From Lingula anatina (Eukaryota; Brachiopoda; Lingulata; Lingulida; Lingulidae), in assembly GCF_001039355.2 (NCBI RefSeq), contig NW_019775531.1, positions 128,553 to 188,552 of the forward strand: DNA of 60,000 bases. Reading direction: 5' to 3'. Shown piece after piece: positions 13,553 through 23,867 of the stretch; the first letter of the stretch is position 1; the number at the start of each line of letters is the position of its first letter. The notes under the pieces were generated by a model. It was not told the origin of the DNA and did no database searches. It saw only the letters and a list, made by a program, of their open reading frames with translations. A program made the translations under genes and the position numbers.

Positions 13553-16500
13553 GACAATACTGAAGTAGAACCAGGAATTCAAAATGATCAAACTTGTTCC
13601 CCAACTTCTCCCTCGCTCAAAACCCTGTTTTCAATATCTTTTTTTTTTTTTCAAAATTCTGAAGTCTATTTAATAGCATATTTCGTCACCTTAGTACGTT
13701 ATTTAAATGAGCTGAGTTTTAGTCTTTTTAGTTAAGTTTTATCCAACACAATGATATGGTCGGCTAATTCCAATCATTTTTGGAAAGCTGTCTATATGAG
13801 TTAAGACAGCAAGATATTTGATTTCTGTGTGTGTGTTTGTGTGTGTGTGTGTGTAAAGCGGAGGGTGTGGGGGCATTGATGGACGAATGAATATTTACTC
13901 ACGCCCTCTACACAGAACGCCAGCATCATGTGATAAGGTCTCGTCACAATACTGTGAGCTTATTCCTCCAACGCCGTCATGGTAGCAATCTGACAGGGAC
14001 GCCTCGGATCCCTGACAATTCAAATTCTGAATCCAGTATCGCCCTGGTGGTTGAAAAGAATACCATCAATCACTGTCTTTCACATTGTTTTTATCGTGCA
14101 AAACCGAATTATATTTTTTTCATGACATGTATTGATCCAGGTATTACTATAAAACAAGAACATATGTACAAAATCGCAATATAGAGTATAAATAGAAATT
14201 TAAAGGCAACAAAGAAAATATGCACACGAATAAAATAAATCAATCATAGATAGCGCAATCCATCACCATACGCTATTAATAAAAAAAAATCCGTTTATTT
14301 TTATTTCATTTATTTATTTATTTATTTATTTTTGTTTGTTTGTTTGTAAAATAAAAATAATTAGAATTTCCAACCATGTGATATTCTACTGAAATTGATC
14401 AATGAGACTGATATTATATTGGCACCAGTTTGATAAGAGTTTCACCAATTCATCTTCAAAAGCCTCAATCGTCCATTCTTGTGGCCTCCTTAAGAACTGC
14501 TGTAAAGTGAGCAACTATAAAGGAAATTTATTGTATATAAATTTTGAAAACTCACCTGTTCCCCTCGTTGACATATTTGATATCGGCGTATGGGCTCCGG
14601 TAAAACCAAGCTGCTTGCACGCTACGTTGGCACTTGTAAGATCCCACCCGTAGCCACAAACCCTCCCCCATCTTCCACCATATTGTATTTCCAAGCTACC
14701 TTCGTATGCATTTGATGTGTTAACAAGTCGCAATTCCCCATCGCCCTCTGAAAGCACAAAAACAATCTTTAAAACAGGTTAGACATGGTAAGTCCTTGAT
14801 TTCTATGAAAGAAAAAGCGTACGCTTATACATTACTGTATACTGTTAACTGATTGCCACCCTATACATTTAATCACTCATTTCGAATACTAGAGAAAGTT
14901 GCGTTTTAAAACAACCCATTTGACTTATATTCGAGATTAAATAAATATAGATATGTAAGGCAATGGTAATTATGTAATAGATAGACCCTGAGTCAGCGAG
15001 GGTTATGTGGCATACACGAGTGCGTAGCACGAGTGGATGTCACATAACCCCCGCTGACGAAGGGTCTATCTTATTTAGACCACGGTCCATGAACGGGTTA
15101 TAACGCATTCATGCGAGACGTGGGGTTATGCGAGTTACACCACGTCTAAGTCTTTTGTTCTTCACTTCCACCGTTGTCTAAAAGAGACTCTGAATACCAC
15201 ATACATACCTAGGGATGTTATATGGCCGTGGCGATATGATGATCACCGAAGTCTGTCCATTTAGTCAAGCTTCAGTGAACATCGAGGGCAACCTCGAGCC
15301 GCTACCCAAAAATGTCTCGCTTCACTCGACATTTCTGCGTAGCGTCTCTCGGAGAACTCGGATTTAACCTCGATGTAGTCTAGAATTTCACGACTACATC
15401 TTGGTTAAATAATTCGAGGTCTCTTAAATGCTGAAAGCCAAAGACAGTGATCATGTGACCTTCTTGGCATCAAGAGAATAGTGACGCTGCTTACGTTATA
15501 TACCTACCAGTAGACAAATTTAAAATCTCTCACACTCTTAAAAAATTAGCATAAACTTTTCACGTTTAACAATTATTATTTATCATTTTATAACACTAAG
15601 TCATGTCATATGGGTATGGTTTGAAAACTGGAATTAGTTAACATTTAAGCCACACGTGTATACAATTTATTTGTAAATCAATAACTTTTTATTGATGGTT
15701 GTGTTATTATTTACCTTTTGTTTTTAAGCTGTTCATTCTTCCTCTTTATCAGATATATCGGTAAAAATCAAATGTATTCCCCCTTTGAACTTGTAATTAC
15801 ATATATCACATGAATGCTCTGAAAACCAGCACATGTATATTCCGAAACCGCCTCGTAGTAAAAAATGTCACCAAAACGTAGAATTATTACTCCTGTGGAC
15901 TTGAAATAAACACCTGTTTGATTTTGACTATATTCCGTAACCGCCTCGTCGTCAGAAATAACAATAAAAAACTAGAATTATTACTCCCGTGAACTTGTAA
16001 TAAACATCCGTCGATTTTGACTATATTCCGAAACTGCCTCGTTGTCAGAAATATCACCAAAAAGTAAATTTCTTTCTCCTTTGCACTTGTGAAACATTAG
16101 TTTAACTATATTCCTGTCCGACGCTCCTTTTTTATCAGTATTGTCACTAAAAAGTAGAGATTTTGCCTTGGGACCTTTTTTCCGCAGCAGTCCCAGCTAG
16201 GTGTGGCTCAGCTGAGACGCGCATGGTCAGTGTCGACGGTTGATTAAATACTTTTAAGCAAATGAACGTCCACGACAAGTATTTAACAAAAATTGACCAA
16301 ATTGGTCAGACATTACGTAAGAATTTGGCGGGAGATGACCAGCGCACGTGGACGAGTTTATTCCGTATAACATCTCTAGAGCGTGATATAGGGTCACTTT
16401 ATTCGGTTTTAGGGGTGTTTTAGGATGAAATGACTGTATTTTTTCACGGTATGTATGTCAAATAATACACTGTCACCCTCTCGCGATATATGCCATGAAC

Positions 16501-19500
16501 ACCTCTCGCTGACGCTCGAGGTGTTAATTATGGCATATATCGCTCGGGTGACAGTGTATTATCTCACACTTAAATCTCGCCATACTGAAGTTTGGAAAGG
16601 TGTCCTAGGCGAAGCTGAGGGGTTTAAGCCACAGGTGTAATTGTGGCTCAGTGTATTTTGAATTATGGGCGACTGAATCGAGTAACTAAGGAGGGATCCA
16701 TATGTCTTGATCTTTCTAAGAGACTTGGCTTGAGAAAAAAAACATTGATATCTGAATAGAAAAGGATACACTTCACTTCAACCAAACGCAAAAACTTTGG
16801 TCTGATCACATCGAAAGAAGTGCTGTCGCGAGTTGAAGATCAGGCGGAAAATGAAAGCTGCATCACAGATGTTGCTGATTTTATTTATAGGTACATCTCC
16901 TTTAAAATGCCACAGTATTTTCAGGTACGTACGTGCTTTACAGATGACCCCAGCGTCGTCATAGTTATTGTTGCCACATACAGAGCTGATGGTGTCCCAA
17001 CCTCCGGATGAGCAGTTGTACAAGGCCGCCTCCGTGCCTGCGCAGTTAACATCGGACAGCCAAAATGCCCCTGTTCCTCTCGGATCATGGTCGACAAGCC
17101 CTGTTGACAGAAAGAAGTATGGCTTAAAGCGTACTATTTTAGAACATAAACCTGCTGGATCGCCATAAGAAAAGTAGACACATTTAGATAGTGCTTTTTT
17201 AACTTCTGAAGGATTTAGGGGGAAAAGATATACAGAACCCCTAATAGAAGTTGTTCTTTTTTTCTAAAATTTCGAAACAGATAAAATATATTTAACAATT
17301 GTTTCTCTGCAGCAGCTTTCTCAAAGTGACAAAATAAACTTCAAATTAATAGCCAAATAATAATAATAATAATAATTATTATTATTATTATTATTATTAT
17401 TAATATTATTATTAAATGAAAATAGANTGTATGGGCTCCGGTAAAACCAAGCTGCTTGCACGCTACGTTGGCACTTGTAAGATCCCACCCGTAGCCACAA
17501 ACCCTCCCCCATCTTCCACCATATTGTATTTCCAAGCTACCTTCGTATGCATTTGATGTGTTAACAAGACGCAATTCCCCATCGCCCTCTGAAAGCACAA
17601 AACAATATTTAAAACAGGTTAGACATGGTAAGTTCTTGATTTCTATGAAAGAAAAAGCTTACGCTTATACATTACTGTATACTGTTAACTGATTGCCACC
17701 CTATACATTTAATCACTCATTTCGAATACTAGAGAAAGTTGCGTTTTAAAACAACCCATTTGACTTATATTCGAGATTAAATAAATATAGATATGTGAGG
17801 CAATGGTAATTATGTAATAGATAGACCCCGAGTCAGCGAGGGTTATGTGGCATACACGAGTGCGTAGCACGAGTGGATGTCACATAACCCCCGCTGACGA
17901 AGGGTCTATCTTATTTAGACCACGGTCCATGAACGGGTTATAACGCATTCATGCGAGACGTGGGGTTATGCGAGTCTGAGTCTTTTGTTCTTCACTTCCA
18001 CCGTGGTCTAAAAGAGACTCTGAATACCACATACATACCTAAGGATGTTATATGGCCGTGGCCGAGGGCAACCTCGAGCCGCTACCCAAAAATGTCTCGC
18101 TTCACTCGACATTTCTGCGTAGCGTCTCTCGGAGAACTCGGATTTAACCTCGATGTAGTCTAGAATTTCACGACTACATCTTGGTTAAATAATTCGAGGT
18201 CTCTTAAATGCTGAAAGCCAAAGACAGTGATCATGTGACCTTCTTGGCATCAAGAGAATAGTGACGCTGCTTACGTTATATACCTACCAGTAGACAAATT
18301 TAAAATCTCTCACACTCTTAAAAAATTAGCATAAACTTTTCACGTTTAACAATTATTATTTATCATTTTATTACACTAAGTCATGTCATATGGGTATGGT
18401 TTGAAAACTGGAATTAGTTAACATTTAAGCCACACGTGTATACAAATTATTTGTAAATCAATAACTTTTTATTGATGGTTGTGTTATTATTTACCTTTTG
18501 TTTTTAAGCTGTTCATTCTTCCTCTTTATCAGATATATCGGTAAAAATCAAATGTATTCCCCCTTTGAACTTGTAATTACATATAGCACATGAATGCTCT
18601 GAAAACCAGCACATGTATATTCCGAAACCGCCTCGTAGTAAAAAATGTCACCAAAACGTAGAATTATTACTCCTGTGGACTTGAAATAAACACCCGTTTG
18701 ATTTTGACTATATTCCGTAACCGCCTCGTCGTCAGAAATAACAATAAAAAACTAGAATTATTACTCCCGTGAACTTGTAATAAACATCCGTCGATTTTGA
18801 CTATATTCCGAAACTGCCTCGTTGTCAGAAATATCACCAAAAAGTAAATTTCTTTCTCCTTTGCACTTGTAAAACATTAGTTTGACTATATTCCTGTCCG
18901 ACGCTCCTTTTTTTATCAGTATTGTCACTAAAAAGTAGAGGTTTTGCCTTGGGACCTTTTTTCCGCAGCAGCCCCAGCTAGGTGTGGCTCAGCTGAGACG
19001 AGCATGGTCAGTGTCGACGGTTGATTAAATACTTTTCAAGCAAATGAACGTCCACGACAAGTATTTAACAAAAATTGACCAAATTGGTCAGACATTACGT
19101 AAGAATTAGGCGGGAGATGACCAGCGCACGTGGACGAGTTTATTCCGTATAACATCTCTAGAGCGTGATATAGGGTCACTTTATTCGGTTTTAGGGGTGT
19201 TTTAGGATGAAATGACTGTATTTTTTCACGGTATGTATGTTAAATAATACACTGTCACCCTCTCGTGATATATGCCATGAACACCTCTCGCTGACGCTCG
19301 TCAGTGTATTTTCTCACACTTAAATCTCGCCATACTGAAGTTTGGAAAGGTGTCCTAGGCGAAGCTGAGGGGTTTAAGCCACAGGTGTAATTGTGACTCA
19401 GTGTATTTTGAATTATGGGCGACTGAATCGAGTAACTAAGGAGGGATCCATATGTCTTTATCTTTCTAAGAGACTTGGCTTGAGAAAAAAAACATTGATA

Positions 19501-22500
19501 TCTGAATAGAAAAGGATACACTTCACTTTAACCAAACGCAAAAACTTTGGTCTGATCACATCGAAAGAAGTGCTGTCGCGAGTTGAAGATCAGGCGGAAA
19601 ATGAAAGCCGCATCACAGATGTTGCTGATTTTATTTATAGGTACATCTCCTTTAAAACGCCACAGTATTTTCAGGTACGTACGTGCTTTACAGATGACCC
19701 CAGCGTCATCATAGTTATTGTTGCCACATACAGAGCTGATGGTGTCCCAACCTCCGGAAGAGCAGTTGTACAAGGCCGCCTCCGTGCCTGCGCAGTTTAC
19801 ATCGGACAGCCAAAATGCCCCTGTTCCTCTCGGATCATGGTCGACAAGCCCTGTTGACAGATAAAAGTATGGCTTAAAGCGTACTATTTTAGAACATAAA
19901 ACTGCTGGATCGCCATAAGAAAAGTAGACACATTTAGATAGTGCTTTTTTAACTTCTGAAGGATTTAGGGGGAAAAGATATACAGAACCCCTAATAGAAG
20001 TTGTTCTTTTTTTCTAAAATTTCGAAACAGATAAAATATATTTAACAATTGTTTCTCTGCAGCAGCTTTCTCAAAGTGATAAAATAAACTTCAAATTAAT
20101 AGCCAAATAATAATAATTATTATTATTATTATTATTATTATAACAAAATGAAAATATAATTAAAGTAAAAGAAAAACTGATACCAGAGTGGGCGTCCTCG
20201 AAGCCTAGTTGTCTGCAAACGACTTTGGCGTCCTTAATTCCCCACCCCTCCTCACACACCCTCCTCCACTCTCCATTATGATAGATCTCCACGCGTCCTT
20301 GGTAGTGTGTGTCTCCATCTTGAAGACGAACGTCTCCGTCGGCTTTAAAAGAAGAAACAAAAAGAAACTATAGAAAAAAGAAAAAAGGCGCCATGTCTAC
20401 AGTTGTCTTCCAGGTAGCAACCTATAACATTATTAATTGAAAGTAAAACGTAAAGAGATAACAACTGTTCGTTTTGGCCAAAAATGAAATTAACACTTAA
20501 CAATGGTAAATGGATATCCATTCCCAAATTCAAAATTAGTCCCCCCCCCCTTTTTTTTTAAGAGTGTAGCCATCTATGGAGGTCACGTGTTGTGATGGCA
20601 AGCACAAATTCCAAAGTAATTGTGTTAACCGATGTTTTGGGGGTACAATATTATTAATTTATTTTAATGAATTATTTACAATATACACTGTATTTATTGT
20701 GAAATATGGATGTCTTACGAACGGTCGTTTTGCCTTTAACCTTGAATGAATGGAACTGGTGATGAGATTCATTTCTGGATTTAGACTTAAGACTCTAACT
20801 GTTTTAGCTCAAGATACTTTTTTCAGTCATTTTCAGTGACGTTTCTCAGCAAAGGCCACTGATTCTGATACATTTTATTATTTTTTTTCAGCAATTAACC
20901 GTATCAAAACGGTAACCGTTATGTACGTGGTGGCCACATGTAAACATCATAGTTCGAACACTAGTATTGTTTCCCTAAAGGCTAAATGACTACACTACTG
21001 CTTACATGTACGTAGCTTCTACTTTGTGTTGTTGCCTTATTGTGGTTTTCCGATCGATAACTCTGCAACATACTAGTGCATAATCGACAGTTAAGCACAT
21101 AGTATATAATAAAGAATATTGACTTTATTTCCTGATGAAAAGTGCATGGGACATAAGTTCGATGAGCGAAAAAATCACAACTGATGACTAGCAAAAACTT
21201 CACACTGCTTTTTTTTTACTATTGATAGAAAATCCCTACCGACGCTAATCAACCTTTCAACTTTATAAAACATGTAAATCGTGTCTAGTTATGACAATTT
21301 AGGTCCTATACCACTCGACACGTTGTAAAAATAACCTCAAGAACTGTTATCCCCTCGGCATTGTCAATGCTTCAGAGTGTTCGGATTTTATCAAATACCT
21401 CCGGGCCATTCCGTGGTATTTAGTCCCCAGCCCTTAAGTTTTCAAAAAAGACTCCTACTTAAAAAACTTATAATTTTTTGAAACCAGACACAACAAGGCA
21501 CCAGCATCCAAAATAAATTTTAGTTTGTGATAATGAATTATGATTTAATTGACACTTTTATCTGGAAACTTATAAAATAGTGCTTGGGAAGGACACTTTC
21601 ATTTTTGAAATACAGTATTTTTCATAAAAGTGATTATTTGAAACAATATTTCTGAATCTAATGCACTTGACTAAATGTACAAAGATAAAGGCTAAATACA
21701 TTACATATAACTTATTGTTTAAATTTAGCCAAGTGCATTAGATTCAGATATATTTGATTATGAGATAATGGATTGATTATTATCAATTTGTCCTTCCCGG
21801 ATGATTTTGGTACCTATTTTTTTTTTCAGTTTTCTCAGTAACTACAAAAGCTAAAAACTTATAACTTCAATGTTCTCCTCAAACATGATATGGGCCAGCA
21901 AAATATGAAAACAAAATTGCTTAAAACCACTTCAGTGAGAAATTAAATCAAAATATGTAAACATTAAACATGACACCTAGCACCGTAAAAGTACATGTGA
22001 AACATTTTGATTTGACAATAAGAGTTCAGGTGACCAATGAAACCTAAACCCTTATGCCTTGCAAGATAATCTTAAACTTAAAGTGCACAATAATTATATA
22101 TATAGAGGCATTTCATTTGAGAAACTTTTTATTTGAATGAATTATTTTGAAGTTATTATAAATCTGGACAATTTATTATAATTTAACTAATGAATTTGGT
22201 AAAATTTCACTTAAATGTCCCAGAACTATTTAAAGATGATCAGAGCAGATGATAACTCATATCATAGTCAAAAATAGTAATATGTTTGTCGGTGAAATAT
22301 ATGATCATGGAAAAACACGCTTACCTTTGATATTATTTATCAAACTTATGTTGGTAAATATATCATAAAACATTATAATTAGCCTCGTTTTACATTTATT
22401 TAGCAATGGACAAAACGTACTTCCCAGATGCGTCCTTCACAGATGCCTACTTGATTTTTATACATGCAAAATTTTCAAATTAAAAAAATCTCGCAAAAAC

Positions 22501-23185
22501 TTTACAGAGACATGTATGTAGAAAGTGAAATAATCAAATATTCAAATTTTGACTTGATTTTTAAAATATCTCCACCAACAGAGTGTTGGTGTTAAAGTTA
22601 ACAGTCAAAATCCCATGCCCATTCCATATCCTTCCAAGATGTTTGCTAATTATTACTAATTATTTTCCTTGACTATTAGAATTTTATTCCTAATTTTTTG
22701 CTTAAATATAACTTACATATAAAGGTATAAACGACTAAAATGGGCCTTTCAACTCTTTTTTTAATTTTTAAATATTTTCATTTGATGTGCCAAATGTCCT
22801 TCCAAAACGAAGAAAAACACCACGAAATGGCCCTTCCAAAGATTCAGTTGTAACGCAGTTCGCGAAAATGCCTCTAAAATGATTTTAAGAAAATGTTTTA
22901 ATGCATAATCTATTTTTCTGAGAATTACTATTTAGTATAATTATGTACCATTCCGCTTTTTAGCTGCAAATTAATATTTAAAAAAATATCTTTATTTTAT
23001 TGACCCATAACCCTTGTCATTAAAATTGCAAACAAATAGTTGTACATACTTAATTAAGAATTAACCCTTGCGATGCAGTTGATCTTATTTAAGCTCAATG
23101 ATATTTACTTACTTTGACCTTGAATGTCCTCGAGAATCCATGACATTACAAGTAAAATAAGGAAAATTGTGTTGAACCGCCACAT
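3709..23185 (-). CDS. SRCR x4 plus three-finger (Ly6/uPAR-like) surface protein, complete gene
   Basis: Twelve exons with GT-AG junctions keep one frame. Signal peptide: 23113-23185. SRCR1: 20184-20342 and 19683-19850 (copy 16933-17100). SRCR2: 14556-14747 (cut copies 17428-17588, 12467-12635) and 13903-14043 (copy 11815-11955). SRCR3: 13001-13204 (copy 10912-11115) and 10399-10524. SRCR4: 8926-9096 and 7517-7684. Linker: 6985-7022 (copy 5390-5427). Three-finger domain: 6232-6342 (copy 4637-4747) and 3709-4017. Counting each exon once gives 1,860 nt, 619 residues. SRCR1 shows six cysteines and every SRCR is split over two exons, as in group A SRCR domains. The C-terminus has a CCSTNYCN motif and a hydrophobic tail that could direct a GPI anchor. 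A receptor or recognition role is inferred from the families. The extra exon copies sit beside n joins and are treated as assembly duplicates. Confidence 0.85.
4637..4747 (-). CDS. First three-finger-domain exon (left copy)
   Basis: This 111-nt exon is in phase 0 at both ends, between a TTTCAG acceptor and a GTGAGT donor. It encodes 37 residues with the cysteine spacing of the first half of a Ly6/uPAR domain (RCASC, LSC, TPC, VCH). A near-identical copy is at 6232-6342, and the plus-strand paralogue has a matching 111-nt exon at 37123-37233. Confidence 0.75.
5390..5427 (-). CDS. Linker micro-exon between SRCR4 and the three-finger domain (left copy)
   Basis: A 38-nt exon between a CAG acceptor and a GTAAGT donor encodes [12 protein letters not shown] after completing a split codon. 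It converts phase 1 of the SRCR exons to phase 0 of the three-finger exons. The duplicate is at 6985-7022. The plus-strand paralogue has a 41-nt version at 34506-34546, one codon longer. Confidence 0.7.
5643..7236. repeat. Right copy of the 1.6 kb duplication
   Basis: Starts directly after the n at 5642 and repeats 4049-5641. Unlike the left copy, it continues without a break into the SRCR4 exons, so its linker (6985-7022) and three-finger (6232-6342) exons are physically linked to the upstream part of the gene. Confidence 0.85.
7517..7684 (-). CDS. SRCR4, second-half exon
   Basis: A 168-nt, phase 1-1 exon between a TCAG acceptor and a GTAAGT donor. It encodes the typical SRCR C-terminal half: [18 protein letters not shown], then [15 protein letters not shown]. 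The plus-strand counterpart is 33875-34042. Confidence 0.85.
7685..8925 (-). other. Intron within SRCR4
   Basis: No exon is seen. The sequence shows patchy similarity to the corresponding intron of the plus-strand paralogue (32757-33874), for example the AAACTCGGTTAC region, as expected from an old duplication. Confidence 0.5.
8926..9096 (-). CDS. SRCR4, first-half exon
   Basis: A 171-nt, phase 1-1 exon. It encodes [11 protein letters not shown] (A being the join codon read without splicing), then [15 protein letters not shown] and VVCRQLGY, the standard first half of an SRCR domain. The plus-strand counterpart 32586-32756 has the same length. Confidence 0.85.
9492..10082 (+). mobile_element. 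Degenerate TIR transposon in the SRCR3-SRCR4 intron
   Basis: Inverted ends share CGTTTCACGAAG (9495-9506) and its complement (10067-10078). Inside, from 9671, is a broken plus-strand frame starting MAFTSGAES with a stop and frame changes, followed by [17 protein letters not shown] better-preserved relative lies on the minus strand at 31130-31381, in the same intron of the paralogue. The TIR type recalls PIF/Harbinger-like elements, but no transposase core is visible, so the class is uncertain. Confidence 0.6.
10399..10524 (-). CDS. SRCR3, second-half exon
   Basis: A 126-nt, phase 1-1 exon encoding [20 protein letters not shown] and ending DASVICKA, before a GTGAG donor. It is shorter than the usual second half because the first-half exon carries extra residues. 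The plus counterpart is 30518-30643. Confidence 0.85.
10912..11115 (-). CDS. SRCR3, first-half exon (left copy)
   Basis: A 204-nt, phase 1-1 exon encoding [25 protein letters not shown] and VVTCRQLGF, with a serine/threonine-rich extension before the donor. The duplicate is 13001-13204; the plus-strand counterpart is 29973-30176, same length. Confidence 0.8.
11815..11955 (-). CDS. SRCR2, second-half exon (left copy)
   Basis: A 141-nt, phase 1-1 exon encoding [20 protein letters not shown] and ending DAGVLCRG. The duplicate is 13903-14043 and the plus counterpart 29191-29331, all of the same length. Confidence 0.8.
12467..12635 (-). CDS. SRCR2, first-half exon, copy cut at an n join
   Basis: This carries the 3' 169 nt of the 192-nt SRCR2 first-half exon and stops at the n at 12636. 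The intact version is 14556-14747, and another fragment cut at the other side is 17428-17588. It is not an extra domain. Confidence 0.8.
12637..14724. repeat. Right copy of the 2.1 kb duplication
   Basis: Begins directly after the n at 12636 and repeats 10548-12635. It carries SRCR3 first-half (13001-13204) and SRCR2 second-half (13903-14043) exons and continues into the intact SRCR2 first-half exon. Confidence 0.85.
14556..14747 (-). CDS. SRCR2, first-half exon (intact copy)
   Basis: A 192-nt, phase 1-1 exon from a TTTCAG acceptor to a GTGAGT donor. It encodes [27 protein letters not shown] and VACKQLGF. The plus counterpart 28503-28694 has the same length. Confidence 0.85.
14981..15069. 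repeat. Long hairpin in the SRCR1-SRCR2 intron
   Basis: Arms of about 30 bp start ATAGACCCTGAGTCAGCGAG on the left and end CGCTGACGAAGGGTCTAT on the right, around a short spacer containing a second small palindrome. The duplicate is at 17821-17909. It is absent from the same intron of the plus-strand paralogue, so it was probably inserted as a small TIR element. Confidence 0.7.
15190..16570. mobile_element. Palindrome-rich insertion with an internal 93-bp tandem array
   Basis: Compared with the plus-strand paralogue (intron 27901-28502), about 1.4 kb is extra here. It contains a 97-bp hairpin at 16464-16560 with near-perfect arms (AATACACTGTCACCC and its complement), a degenerate tandem array at 15838-16180 with 84-93-bp units starting TATTCCG, and several smaller palindromes. 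No open frame is seen. It is most likely a non-autonomous transposon of unknown class. The second copy is about 18030-19320. Confidence 0.55.
16933..17100 (-). CDS. SRCR1, second-half exon (left copy)
   Basis: A 168-nt, phase 1-1 exon encoding [15 protein letters not shown] and ending [13 protein letters not shown]. The duplicate is 19683-19850. The plus counterpart 27732-27900 has one extra base. Confidence 0.75.
17428..17588 (-). CDS. SRCR2, first-half exon, copy cut at an n join
   Basis: This contains the 5' 161 nt of the SRCR2 first-half exon, from the acceptor to the n at 17427. Together with the fragment at 12467-12635 it duplicates the intact exon at 14556-14747. Confidence 0.75.
19683..19850 (-). 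CDS. SRCR1, second-half exon (right copy)
   Basis: An in-frame 168-nt exon after a CAACAG acceptor, ending before GTACGT. The run after GGGGCA contains four T residues (sense strand), which keeps the frame; the plus-strand paralogue has five. Confidence 0.8.
20184..20342 (-). CDS. SRCR1, first-half exon
   Basis: A 159-nt, phase 1-1 exon encoding [27 protein letters not shown] and VVCRQLGF. The plus counterpart 27194-27352 has the same length. It occurs only once on the minus strand. Confidence 0.85.
20343..23112 (-). other. Intron 1 of the minus-strand SRCR gene
   Basis: This intron is longer than that of the plus paralogue (600 bp), mainly because of a 1.43 kb TIR element at 21403-22833. 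Blocks at 20840-20970 and 22840-23100 match intron 1 of the left paralogue. Confidence 0.6.
21403..22833. mobile_element. Non-autonomous TIR element in intron 1
   Basis: The ends are inverted: GGGCCATTCCGTGGT at 21403 and the complement of GGGCCATTTCGTGGT ending at 22833. The left paralogue lacks the insert, reading straight across near 1028-1032. Inside is a hairpin at about 21653-21745 whose arms contain CTGAATCTAATGCACTTG, and the word GTCCTTCC recurs. No transposase frame is seen. A TCC-like target duplication is possible but not exact. Confidence 0.65.
23113..23185 (-). CDS. Signal-peptide exon of the minus-strand SRCR gene
   Basis: A 73-nt exon from ATG (23185-23183) to a GTAAGT donor, encoding [20 protein letters not shown] and ending in phase 1. 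The hydrophobic core is a typical signal peptide. The start is supported by conservation with 1358-1430 and 26520-26592. Confidence 0.85.
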
Positions 23186-23620
23186 CTTCACCTCAGCCAG
23201 GTAAATCTCACTCTGGTCGATTGTTTACATCTGCGCATGACAATGTTTTTTGTCTCTGCGTTGTGAGGGACGGTAACGATCGATATTAGCAGGCAATTTT
23301 TTGTTGTGTTTCCAATGAAAAGCTGATATTAAGTTAAACACATATCTTTTTAAGCATAAATGTGAGTAGGCTGGCATTATTTAGGAAAGATGTGTTTTGT
23401 TGTCTTTCACTTGAAACGCTTGTTTTCCATGTCAGTACAAAGTTCTTGGTCTTTATTCCATCACGTATATTTGTGTTTTCGTTTGTGCGTTGTTAGGGGG
23501 CACCAGGATCGATATAAGTTAGCAATCTTTTGTTGTATTTCCAATAAAAAGCTGATATTAAGTTAAACCCATGTTTGATTCAGCAAACTTGGGTGTTTGC
23601 AGGCATTATTTTAGGAAAGA
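23186..23620 (-). promoter_or_regulatory. Upstream region with a partial internal duplication
   Basis: The block 23254-23345 (containing TCCAATGAAAAGCTGATATT) is repeated in diverged form at about 23489-23570. A related single copy is upstream of the left paralogue (about 1499-1590). The TTGTTGTCTTTCAC motif lies at about 23398-23411. Promoter role is inferred. Confidence 0.45.
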
Positions 23621-23664
23621 GGCCCAATGGTCTCCCCGCCTAGGCATGCCCCATACGTTGGAGT

Positions 23665-23830
23665 AAATCTGGACTCCGAGATTAAATTGCCAAGCCCCTG
23701 CAGTGACGGCGCGTGTGGAGGCGGGGCGACCATCATGCAATTAGCGGCATCGCTTTTGAAGTAGGGTCTGCCATATTTATTCGGCGGATCAGTTAGTACC
23801 CGGATAATCTATTCTGAATGACCCATATTG
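23665..23830. repeat. Dispersed repeat, copy 1
   Basis: Contains segments such as CCTGCAGTGACGG, ggcggatcagttagta and ttctgaatg that recur in the same order at 47313-47450. Class unknown. Confidence 0.6.
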
Positions 23831-23867
23831 TGATTTAAAACAAATATATTAGGTACATAATTAAGGG

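Larger units (their letters stand above)
14588..17426. repeat. Left copy of a 2.8 kb duplication ending at an n join
   Basis: Repeated at 17428-20156, with the n at 17427 between the copies. The copies differ by point changes and by indels of about 11, 50 and 31 bp in palindromic segments. It carries a second SRCR1 exon (16933-17100). Like the other two, this looks like allelic contig ends left unmerged. Confidence 0.8.
17428..20156. repeat. Right copy of the 2.8 kb duplication
   Basis: Begins at the n at 17427 with a cut SRCR2 exon (17428-17588) and repeats 14588-17426. The right arm of the hairpin at 19245-19310 is deleted in this copy (66 bp instead of 97). Confidence 0.8.

Noticed and set aside
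10548-14724. Five or more SRCR domains in the minus-strand gene
   Set aside because: The extra exons lie in copies that end exactly at single n characters, two are cut mid-exon, and the paralogue has four domains.
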